Source: Caldicoprobacter algeriensis
GTDB lineage: Bacteria > Bacillota > Clostridia > Caldicoprobacterales > Caldicoprobacteraceae
NCBI RefSeq assembly: GCF_023838525.1
Contig: NZ_JAHUQD010000012.1
Span: forward strand, 1-64,000
Reading direction: 5' to 3'
DNA: 64,000 bases
Shown here: piece by piece, positions 1 through 6,255 of the stretch
How positions within the stretch are numbered: the stretch's first letter is position 1
Layout: each line of letters opens with the position of its first letter
The notes under the pieces: model-generated
What the model was told of the DNA's origin: nothing
Seen by the model: only the letters and a program-made list of their open reading frames with translations
Databases searched by the model: none
Made by a program: the position numbers and the translations under genes

Positions 1-17
1 ATGATAGTTTACAGTTA

Positions 18-48
18 AGGCCATTTGGCCAGGTATGCCAAATGGCCT
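18..48. repeat. Short perfect inverted repeat (hairpin)
   Basis: Two 12-base arms (18-29 and 37-48, core GGCCATTTGGC/GCCAAATGGCC) are separated by a 7-base spacer. Neither side has a clean run of T, so it is not a convincing intrinsic terminator in either direction. It may end a gene lying left of the window. Confidence 0.6.
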
Positions 49-70
49 GGAAACAATTATATCATTTGTT

Positions 71-142
71 TTATGTTGTCAAGGTCGGGTAGTATTTTCT
101 CGCTTACGCTCGAAAATCTCCACCCTTTCCTTGACAACATAA
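71..142. repeat. 72-bp imperfect palindrome, REP/MITE-like
   Basis: Terminal arms of 14 bases (71-84 and 129-142, TTATGTTGTCAAGG and its reverse complement) are perfect. Inside them GGGT (87-90) can pair with ACCC (122-125), and ATTTTC (94-99) with GAAAAT (112-117), so the whole element can fold into one long imperfect hairpin. There is no reading frame inside. The form fits a non-coding palindromic repeat (REP or miniature inverted-repeat element), but I see only one copy here, so this class is inferred. The remaining stretch 143-250 is AT-rich and I see no gene in it. Confidence 0.5.
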
Positions 143-253
143 GGTTTTACATTTTAAACAGTAAAAATTTGGATATCTATATCATACTTTCCTTTAAAAA
201 AGTGTTGCATTTAATATTGCAATTTAGAGGCAAAAATAAAATTAAAAGGGTTC

Positions 254-282
254 TTGACTTAAGAAAGCAAATATCATATAAT
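254..282 (+). promoter_or_regulatory. Sigma-A promoter of tRNA-Trp
   Basis: TTGACT (254-259) and TATAAT (277-282) are separated by exactly 17 bases. The expected start, near 289, is about 18 bases before the mature tRNA 5' end. Confidence 0.8.
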
Positions 283-306
283 AATAAGCGTCACTGGGTT
301 GAATAT

Positions 307-382
307 AGGGGAGTAGCTCAATTGGTAGAGTAGCGGTCTCCAAAACCGTTGGTTGCGGGTTCGAGTCCTGCCTCCCCTGCCA
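307..382 (+). tRNA. tRNA-Trp (anticodon CCA)
   Basis: This is a 76-nt cloverleaf. The acceptor stem AGGGGAG (307-313) pairs with CTCCCCT (372-378), followed by discriminator G379 and an encoded CCA (380-382). The D-arm begins AGCTCAATTGG, the anticodon loop is CTCCAAA with anticodon CCA, and the T-arm contains GGTTCGAGTCC. The CCA anticodon assigns it to tryptophan. It has its own promoter and terminator and no neighbouring tRNA genes. Confidence 0.97.
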
Positions 383-420
383 AAAAGGAAAGGAGTAACA
401 AAACACTTCTTTCCTTTTTT
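382..420 (+). terminator. Intrinsic terminator of tRNA-Trp
   Basis: AAAAAGGAAAG (382-392) pairs with CTTTCCTTTTT (409-419) and the stem runs into a T tract. The A-rich left arm means the same hairpin could also stop yneA transcripts coming from the other side. Confidence 0.75.
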
Positions 421-443
421 ATTTTTCTAGCGGGAATCGAATG

Positions 444-761
444 CTAATTTAATGGATTTCCATTACGAACATAAATAGGTATAAACAGCTTTTGACCTAC
501 TCTTATATTGCAGCTTTTAAGTCCGTTGGCTTCCCTTATCTGGCGTATGTACTCCCGGATATCGGTGTGCGGCGGCAAGGTGCGCTCAGCAATACGCCAG
601 AGGGTGTCCCCCTCTACTATCTCCACCTCTACCCAATCCATATCGCTGGCAGCTTTTCCTCCGTTCCATACAGCCGCTATGAGCGAAATAAACAGGGCTA
701 TAACTGTTGTCAGAAATATGCAAAACCTGGTTTTGGATTTGATCCTGATTTGCCTTGGCAC
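444..761 (-). CDS. yneA: LysM-domain SOS cell-division suppressor, YneA-like
   Basis: The protein is about 105 residues. It has a short basic N-terminus, one membrane-spanning segment at about residues 13-34, and an extracellular LysM domain at about 46-97 (VEGDTLW at its start, GQKLFIP at its end). In Bacillus, YneA is a membrane-anchored protein that delays septation after DNA damage and is encoded divergently from lexA, exactly the arrangement here. A GTG at 782 opens the frame, but GAGGAGG lies 8 bases before a later GTG at 761, so 761 is the better start. LexA boxes lie between its -35 and -10 and just after its predicted transcription start. The function comes from family and context; sequence similarity outside LysM is low, as is normal for this protein. 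Confidence 0.82.
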   Translation of the reverse strand: MPRQIRIKSKTRFCIFLTTVIALFISLIAAVWNGGKAASDMDWVEVEIVEGDTLWRIAERTLPPHTDIREYIRQIREANGLKSCNIRVGQKLFIPIYVRNGNPLN

Positions 762-789
762 AGCGTTTACCTCCTCATACACGTAAATC

Positions 790-803
790 CGAACTTATGT
801 TCG
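790..803. promoter_or_regulatory. LexA box 1
   Basis: CGAACTTATGTTCG matches the Bacillus-type consensus CGAAC-N4-GTTCG perfectly. It lies just downstream of the predicted yneA transcription start (near 810), in the yneA leader. Confidence 0.88.
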
Positions 804-816
804 TGCTTTTGTCCAT

Positions 817-845
817 ATTTTACCCGAACTTATGTTCGTTGTCAA
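817..845 (-). promoter_or_regulatory. yneA promoter
   Basis: On the minus strand TTGACA (845-840) and TAAAAT (822-817) are 17 bases apart. LexA box 2 fills most of the spacer, so LexA binding should block RNA polymerase directly. Confidence 0.8.
825..838. promoter_or_regulatory. LexA box 2
   Basis: This is a second perfect CGAACTTATGTTCG, identical to box 1 and 35 bases (centre to centre) from it. It sits between the -35 and -10 elements of the yneA promoter. Confidence 0.9.
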
Positions 846-865
846 GGAGGTAAAACGCGAATTTG

Positions 866-879
866 CGAACATGTGTTTG
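866..879. promoter_or_regulatory. LexA box 3 (one mismatch)
   Basis: CGAACATGTGTTTG differs from the consensus only at the next-to-last base. It overlaps the first bases of the lexA -35 element, which fits weaker LexA autoregulation. Confidence 0.75.
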
Positions 880-905
880 ATTTTACGCCACCAGCGTGAT
901 ATAAT
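877..905 (+). promoter_or_regulatory. lexA promoter
   Basis: TTGATT (877-882) and TATAAT (900-905) are 17 bases apart. The predicted start, near 912, makes the upstream in-frame ATG at 923 nearly leaderless and favours the ATG at 947. Confidence 0.78.
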
Positions 906-946
906 AATGACATCCAGCAAACATGGAAAGGGGTTTAGCAACAGTC

Positions 947-1561
947 ATGTACCAAAACATCACCGACAAGCAGCGAAAGGTACTGGAGTTTATAAAGAAA
1001 GAGCTCAAAACCAAGGGATATCCGCCTTCGGTACGCGAGATATGCGAAGGCTTGGGCATAAGGTCAACATCCACTGTGCATGAATATCTTGAAAGGCTCG
1101 AAAAGAACGGTTTTATACGAAGGGATCCCACAAAGCCCAGGGCTATAGAGATCCTGGAGGACACCACCTTTTTATCCAAAAAAGAGGTGGTCAATGTTCC
1201 CATTGTAGGCCAGATAACCGCGGGCAGGCCCATACTGGCGGTTGAAAACATCGAGGATACCTTCCCCATTCCAGCAGAAATGCTGCCGAACAGCCATGTC
1301 TTTATGCTGAGGGTCAAAGGCCAGAGCATGATTGAGGCGGGGATTTTGGACGGCGATTACGTGATAGTCAAACAGCAGCCGCACGCTGAAAATGGGGATA
1401 TCGTGGTTGCCTTGATAGGAGACGAAGCCACCGTTAAGAGGTTTTATAAAGAAAAGGACCATATAAGGCTCCAACCCGAGAACCGTTATATGGACCCCAT
1501 TCTGGTACGTGAATTGACAATCCTGGGCAAAGTAATAGGTGTAATACGATTTTTCAGATGA
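947..1561 (+). CDS. lexA: LexA, SOS-response repressor
   Basis: LexA represses DNA-damage genes and cleaves itself when RecA is activated. The 204-residue protein, starting [10 protein letters not shown], has an N-terminal winged helix-turn-helix (about 1-65). The Ala-Gly cleavage site is at 92-93 (ITAGRP), and the S24-type catalytic residues are Ser127 (GQSMIE) and Lys164 (ATVKRF). The frame is open back to an ATG at 923, but AAAGGGG lies inside that extension and serves the ATG at 947, where known LexA N-termini align. It is the only protein gene on the plus strand here. It is divergent from yneA and converges with the PLP-enzyme gene. All key residues are present, so it should be inducible in the normal way. 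Confidence 0.96.
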   Translation: MYQNITDKQRKVLEFIKKELKTKGYPPSVREICEGLGIRSTSTVHEYLERLEKNGFIRRDPTKPRAIEILEDTTFLSKKEVVNVPIVGQITAGRPILAVENIEDTFPIPAEMLPNSHVFMLRVKGQSMIEAGILDGDYVIVKQQPHAENGDIVVALIGDEATVKRFYKEKDHIRLQPENRYMDPILVRELTILGKVIGVIRFFR

Positions 1562-1610
1562 TATCATCAGATGATATATTGAGATACCCACCAATGATAT
1601 TAAAACGATA

Positions 1611-2912
1611 TCATGTGAGGCTGATAAATCCTTTATGGCACATTTGAGCCAGCACTTTCATCAAGGCAAGTTTTACGTGCTCATAAGTCAAGCCGCCCTG
1701 CAGGTACACCACATACGGCGGTACGAGTGGCGCATCTGCGCTCAGTTCAATGGACGCTCCCTGGACAAACGTGCCAGCAGCCATGATTACCTGATGCTGA
1801 TAGCCAGGCATATCCCAGGGATAAGGGAGCACATGGCTGTCCACCGGCGAAGCCGATTGTATGGCCTGACAGAAAGCGATGAGCTCTTCTGCGCTCCTCA
1901 ATCGTATTGACTGTATTATGTCGAATCGCGGTTCATCCCAGCTGGGCGATGCCACATAGCCTAGTTGCTGAAACACCTTTGCCGTCAGCACAGCACCTTT
2001 TAGTGCTTCTCCCACCACATGGGGAGCAAGAAATAAGCCCTGATAAAACGGCGTATAAGGGGCAGCGTATGAACCCACTTCCCTACCCACTCCCGGGCAG
2101 GTTAGGCGATACGACAGTTTCTCAATGGCTTTGCTGGTACCAACTGCATATCCTCCTGTTGGTGCCAGCCCGCCTCCCGGATTTTTTATAAGAGAACCCA
2201 CAGCCATGTCTGCACCCACATGGCACGGTTCCAGTTCCTCGGTAAACTCACCATAGCAGTTGTCAACCACAACAAAAACGTCGCTTCTCTTGCTCTTTAT
2301 ATCCTGTATGGCCTTTTTGATGTGCTGCACAGACAGCGAAGGCCTCAGGCTGTATCCCCTTGAGCGCTGTATCAAGACCAGCTTAATCTTCTGGTTTTCC
2401 AGCAATGACAGCACGGCCGGCATATCGATATTCCCTCCGGGAGTCAAATCAACCTGCTTGTAGCCCACTCCCCACTCAGCCAGTGAACCGTCAGATGGCT
2501 GCTTCCCCAGGCCAATGACCTGCTCCAGAGTGTCATATGGCTTTCCGGTAATCGACAGAATGATGTCACCCGGCCTTGTCAGGGCAAACAGGCAGTCGCT
2601 TATGACATGGGTTCCAGAAGCCCACTGGGGGCGCACCAAAGCATCCTGACCTCCAAATACTGCCGCGTACAACCTATCCAGCGTATCTCTTCCTTCATCT
2701 CCATACCCGTATCCGGTGGAGGGATAAAAGTGCCTCTGGCTGACCTGGCACTCGCCCATAAATTTCAAAATCCTAGCCTGGTGATACTCCCGCAGCGCAT
2801 CTATTCGTTCAAATATTGCTTTTATCTTGTCATGGGCGTCTTGGACAAATTCGGCCACCTTTTGTGGTATGTCCAGATCATTGTACAGCTGTTGTATCGA
2901 TTTCAAACTCAA
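1611..2912 (-). CDS. ynbB: PLP-dependent enzyme, YnbB/methionine gamma-lyase-like
   Basis: This 433-residue protein has the fold-type I pyridoxal-phosphate layout, with the probable PLP lysine at Lys243 in GSLIKNPGGG and an upstream VVVDNCYGEF strand carrying the ring-facing Asp. Families of this kind are annotated as aluminium-resistance or methionine gamma-lyase-related proteins, and the homologue YnbB of Bacillus lies near hfq and miaA, as here. The true substrate is not established, so cysteine/methionine lyase activity is only a family-based guess. The start is TTG at 2912, with a GGGGGAG ribosome binding site about 10 bases upstream. It is the last gene of the hfq-side transcript and converges with lexA, with 49 bases between the stop codons and no clear terminator hairpin. 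Confidence 0.88.
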   Translation of the reverse strand: MSLKSIQQLYNDLDIPQKVAEFVQDAHDKIKAIFERIDALREYHQARILKFMGECQVSQRHFYPSTGYGYGDEGRDTLDRLYAAVFGGQDALVRPQWASGTHVISDCLFALTRPGDIILSITGKPYDTLEQVIGLGKQPSDGSLAEWGVGYKQVDLTPGGNIDMPAVLSLLENQKIKLVLIQRSRGYSLRPSLSVQHIKKAIQDIKSKRSDVFVVVDNCYGEFTEELEPCHVGADMAVGSLIKNPGGGLAPTGGYAVGTSKAIEKLSYRLTCPGVGREVGSYAAPYTPFYQGLFLAPHVVGEALKGAVLTAKVFQQLGYVASPSWDEPRFDIIQSIRLRSAEELIAFCQAIQSASPVDSHVLPYPWDMPGYQHQVIMAAGTFVQGASIELSADAPLVPPYVVYLQGGLTYEHVKLALMKVLAQMCHKGFISLT

Positions 2913-2938
2913 AGCTACAATTCTCCCCCTTTAAAATG

Positions 2939-2999
2939 CGAAACCCTTTGGCCAAGCCGCAACACGCTGCGCTACAGCTTATAAAGCCAAAGGATTTCG
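2939..2999 (-). other. Long structured hairpin between hfq and ynbB
   Basis: Outer arms CGAAACCCTTTGGC (2939-2952) and GCCAAAGGATTTCG (2986-2999) pair at 13 of 14 positions. Inside, AAGC/GCTT and CGCA/TGCG extend the stem over a six-base loop. No T tract follows on the minus strand, so it is a poor intrinsic terminator. It could be an mRNA processing or stability element, a small palindromic repeat, or part of a small RNA. Confidence 0.5.
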
Positions 3000-3041
3000 A
3001 ACCAGACTCACATAAAAACGTCACAAAGCCGATTTTAACCA

Positions 3042-3347
3042 TCAATTTCCAGCTTCAGAAGAATTTGTTTTTTCCTTGCTGACATTGTTAGCGTTATTAT
3101 TGGACGCATTGTTGTTATTGACGCTCGCAAAGGTAACCTGTCGGGCTGGGGTTACGGTAGAAACAGCATGCTTATATATCATCATCTGTTTGCCTTCGCT
3201 CTCAAACAGGATGATGAAATTGTCAAAACCCTTGATCAGCCCTTTGAGCTGAAACCCGTTGATCAGGTGAATAGTAACAGGTATCCGCTCCTTGCGTAGC
3301 TGATTGAGATAAGCATCTTGCAAAAGAATCGTAACCTTGTTCGCCAT
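3042..3347 (-). CDS. hfq: Hfq, RNA-binding Sm-like protein
   Basis: Hfq forms a hexameric ring that binds small RNAs and A- or U-rich mRNA segments. Sm motif 1 spans about residues 24-56, and Sm motif 2 carries Y58-K59-H60 (family consensus YKHA). The N-terminal [13 protein letters not shown] helix is typical. The core is followed by a tail of about 25 residues rich in asparagine (NNNN, NNN, NN runs) that then turns charged, longer than the usual short Gram-positive Hfq tail. It follows miaA in transcription, a conserved neighbour pair. An AT-rich spacer of 79 bases in front may hold its own promoter. Confidence 0.95.
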   Translation of the reverse strand: MANKVTILLQDAYLNQLRKERIPVTIHLINGFQLKGLIKGFDNFIILFESEGKQMMIYKHAVSTVTPARQVTFASVNNNNASNNNANNVSKEKTNSSEAGN

Positions 3348-3382
3348 TTCAATTAACCACCCTTCAAAAATAATATGTAAAA

Positions 3383-3417
3383 TTTATACCTTATTTTGTT
3401 ATTTTGTTAATATTATA
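3383..3417 (-). promoter_or_regulatory. Possible hfq promoter(s)
   Basis: Minus-strand TTAACA (3410-3405) and TATAAA (3388-3383) are 16 bases apart. A separate TATAAT (3417-3412) has only a weak -35. The AT-rich background raises the chance of accidental matches. Confidence 0.4.
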
Positions 3418-3426
3418 CACGATTTT

Positions 3427-4398
3427 TCAATTGTTTAAAAGATGATTTTGGGAATTTATGTTCAACTTTTCTTTTATATAAGCCAAGCACCGCTTGACCA
3501 GGGCTTCATGCGATTCAAACTGATCCACATTTACCCATACGATATCCTTTTGGGCCCTGAACCAGGTGAGCTGGCGTTTTGCATACCGACGCGTCTCCCG
3601 CTTCAATATGTATATTGCTTCTTCAAGCGATACCTTGCCCTGGAGGTAATCGATCAGCTCTTTATAACCTAGGCCCTGCATGGATATCATATCCCTAGTA
3701 TAACCCCTGTCAAGCAGCCGCTTTACCTCATCCAGCAACCCCTTTTCTATCATTTCATCCACTCGCTGGTTAATCCTCTCGTACAGCTTTGCCCTGTCCA
3801 TGGTAAGCCCTATCATGGCCACGTTATATTTATAGTCCATCTTTTCCAGTTCCTGATTGTATTCCGACATGGGCTTCCCTGTCAGATGATATACCTCCAG
3901 AGCCCTGATCACCCTGCGCACATCGTTGGGATGAAGCCGTGCTGCCGTTTTGGGATCCACAGCCTGAAGCTTCTTATGAAGGTATTCTTTCCCCATGGTT
4001 TCAGCCTGGCGCTGAAGTTCTCTTCTGAACTCTGGATCATAGGAGGCATCGGTAAAATTCATGGGATACAGCAAGGATTTTATGTACAGGCCTGTGCCCC
4101 CCACCACTATGGGAAGCTTACTTCTACTGTGTATATCATCAATTGCCTGGATCGCCAATCTCTGGTATTCCGCCACGCTGAACTCCTGACCCGGATCGAT
4201 GATGTCCATCATGTGATGGGGTATCCCCTGTCGCTCTTCCGCTGTAGGCTTTGCAGTGCCTATATCCATATACCTGTATATCTGCATGGAGTCGGCCGAT
4301 ACGATCTCTCCGTTCAAAGCCTTGGCAAGCTCAATGGACAGCTTGGTCTTTCCTACAGCAGTTGGCCCTACGATCACCACCAAAGGCTTTTTCTCCAT
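3427..4398 (-). CDS. miaA: MiaA, tRNA dimethylallyltransferase
   Basis: MiaA transfers a dimethylallyl group from DMAPP to A37 of tRNAs that read codons starting with U. The tRNA-Trp gene in this window is a likely substrate class. The P-loop GPTAVGKT is at residues 11-18, followed by SADSMQIYRYMDIGTAKP (34-51) with the catalytic Asp and the conserved DMAPP/tRNA-binding region. At 323 residues it has the usual length. It lies 13 bases after mutL in the miaB-mutS-mutL-miaA-hfq order, and MiaB later modifies the same base to ms2i6A. Confidence 0.97.
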   Translation of the reverse strand: MEKKPLVVIVGPTAVGKTKLSIELAKALNGEIVSADSMQIYRYMDIGTAKPTAEERQGIPHHMMDIIDPGQEFSVAEYQRLAIQAIDDIHSRSKLPIVVGGTGLYIKSLLYPMNFTDASYDPEFRRELQRQAETMGKEYLHKKLQAVDPKTAARLHPNDVRRVIRALEVYHLTGKPMSEYNQELEKMDYKYNVAMIGLTMDRAKLYERINQRVDEMIEKGLLDEVKRLLDRGYTRDMISMQGLGYKELIDYLQGKVSLEEAIYILKRETRRYAKRQLTWFRAQKDIVWVNVDQFESHEALVKRCLAYIKEKLNINSQNHLLNN

Positions 4399-4411
4399 CT
4401 TTCAATTCCCC

Positions 4412-6244
4412 CTACTGTATCCTTTTGAACTTCTTTTCCAGCTCGTACTTGGTAATGGTTACTACAATTGGCCTTCCATGCGGACAGGTCAAAGGGATCT
4501 TTTTGTCCTGGATATCGTTAAGCAGGGACAGAATTTCCCTGTCTGATAGAGGATCTCGCGCTTTTACAGCGTGCTTGCAGGCTATTTTCATTATATCATG
4601 TGGTTTGAATGCGATAGAGAGATGTGCATCTCGCTCCCCCTTCCACTGGTCCAAAACATTGTAAAACAGCTCCTTGATACTCGCCCCACTCACTACAGCC
4701 GGTATACCTCTTACGGCCCATGCGTTTCCTCCAAACGGCTCCAGCTCAAATCCCAGCGATTTAAAGGCCTCCAGAGCCTCCTGAAGCAGTATGTGCTCAT
4801 CGTGTGAAAGCTGGATTACTACGGGAGGCAAAAGCTGCTGGCTGGCCACGTTGTGTTGAGCCATGCTCCTTTTAAGCTGCTCATATATCAGCCGTTCATG
4901 GGCCGCGTGCTGGTCTATGAAAAACACGCTGTCTTCACTTTCTACTATGACATAGGTTGAAAAGATCCTTCCAACAATCTTAAAATTTACCAGCCCATTT
5001 ATATTATGCTCATAAATTTTTCGGTCTAAACCTTCACTGGCATATTTTTTCTCCTGTTGCTCAAAACGGTCGTCATATACATAGACATGCCTGACCTGCT
5101 CCGGCCTTGTTAAAAACGATACCTGTTCCTGCTTAAGTTTTAGCTCTTGAGAGCTCACATCAACCTGATCAATTTCCTTGCCATCTTGATTTGGGGCATC
5201 AGGATGGCTTGCTTCTTGAATGTCCTCGTGTTTTATATCAGGAATATATGGGTGTGCATCTAGTGCTTCCCTGACCCACTGGAATATGAGCGAGTACACC
5301 TCTTCTTCCTGCCTGAACCTTATCTCGGTCTTTGCGGGATGTACGTTTACGTCAACCTGGCTGGCTGGTATGCTTATATGCAGAACAGCCCACGGAAAGT
5401 GATGAAGGGGCAGATAAGAGCGATGGGCTTCCTCCAGGCTCCTCGACAGCAGAGGGCTTTTTACGTAGCGCCCATTGACAAAAAACGACTGGTGATTGCG
5501 GTTCATCCTGGCAAGCGATGGCCTACCCAGGTACCCATAAATCGATAAACCGCTCTTATCGTCGCTTCTGTCTATCTTGATGACCTGCCCCCTTACTTCC
5601 CTTCCATATACCGATATTATGGCCGACAACAAGTCGCCATTTCCCGGGGAATGGTATACAGCCTTGCCGTTGTTTATATAACGAAAGGAAATCTCTGGGT
5701 GAGCAAGTATGAGCTTAGCCACCAGATCGCTGATATATGCCGCCTCCGTTCTGGGGGCTTTGAGGAATTTAAGCCGCGCCGGCGCATTGTAGAATATATT
5801 TCTAACGATTACTGTGGTGCCCTCAGGGCATCCCACCTCCTGTACCGATATAACGTTGCCACCGTGATTTATGACGTGGGTACCCGACAGGGAGTTGCGC
5901 GGCCGTGTGAATATCTCCACCTGCGAAACAGCCGCTATGCTTGCCAGCGCCTCGCCTCTAAACCCCAGAGAATGGATTTCATAAAGGTCGTCGCTAGACT
6001 TGATCTTGCTGGTGGCATGGCGTTCAAAGCAGAGCCGGGCATCCTGCTGGTCCATCCCTTCTCCGTTGTCGGTAACCCTGATGAAGGGTATGCCGCCATC
6101 TTTTATCTCTATCGTAATGGCAGAGCTGCTGGCGTCTATGGAGTTCTCCACCAGCTCTTTTACTACCGAGGCCGGCCTTTCAACTACCTCGCCCGCCGCT
6201 ATTTGATTTATGGTAAACTCATCCAGTATGTTGATTTTGGGCAA
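4412..6244 (-). CDS. mutL: MutL, mismatch-repair endonuclease
   Basis: The 610-residue protein couples MutS recognition to strand removal. The N-terminal GHKL ATPase has ELVENSIDA (catalytic Glu about 33), DNGEGM (59-64) and GFRGEAL (94-100). The C-terminal domain carries the metal-binding endonuclease motif DQHAAHERLIYE (444-455), plus ACKHAVKA and CPHGRP further on. These residues mark the nicking type of MutL found in bacteria without MutH, and no mutH is seen. A proline/acid-rich linker (about 330-400) joins the halves. It starts 11 bases after the mutS stop. Confidence 0.97.
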   Translation of the reverse strand: MPKINILDEFTINQIAAGEVVERPASVVKELVENSIDASSSAITIEIKDGGIPFIRVTDNGEGMDQQDARLCFERHATSKIKSSDDLYEIHSLGFRGEALASIAAVSQVEIFTRPRNSLSGTHVINHGGNVISVQEVGCPEGTTVIVRNIFYNAPARLKFLKAPRTEAAYISDLVAKLILAHPEISFRYINNGKAVYHSPGNGDLLSAIISVYGREVRGQVIKIDRSDDKSGLSIYGYLGRPSLARMNRNHQSFFVNGRYVKSPLLSRSLEEAHRSYLPLHHFPWAVLHISIPASQVDVNVHPAKTEIRFRQEEEVYSLIFQWVREALDAHPYIPDIKHEDIQEASHPDAPNQDGKEIDQVDVSSQELKLKQEQVSFLTRPEQVRHVYVYDDRFEQQEKKYASEGLDRKIYEHNINGLVNFKIVGRIFSTYVIVESEDSVFFIDQHAAHERLIYEQLKRSMAQHNVASQQLLPPVVIQLSHDEHILLQEALEAFKSLGFELEPFGGNAWAVRGIPAVVSGASIKELFYNVLDQWKGERDAHLSIAFKPHDIMKIACKHAVKARDPLSDREILSLLNDIQDKKIPLTCPHGRPIVVTITKYELEKKFKRIQ

Positions 6245-6255
6245 AGGATCCCCTC

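Noticed and set aside
25-333. 102-codon frame running into tRNA-Trp
   Set aside because: It spans the palindrome and the tRNA promoter, enters the tRNA, has no ribosome binding site and has no protein-like composition.
1562-1610. Repeated TGATAT motifs between lexA and the YnbB-like gene as a terminator
   Set aside because: Short AT-only palindromes with no stable GC stem and no T tract; termination here cannot be claimed.
2939-2999. tRNA-like or intrinsic terminator reading of the hfq-ynbB hairpin
   Set aside because: No anticodon arm, T-arm or CCA end, and no T tract; kept only as an unexplained structure.
3412-3417. TATAAT as a sure hfq promoter
   Set aside because: The -35 at the right distance is poor and the region is AT-rich, so only a low-confidence promoter was listed.
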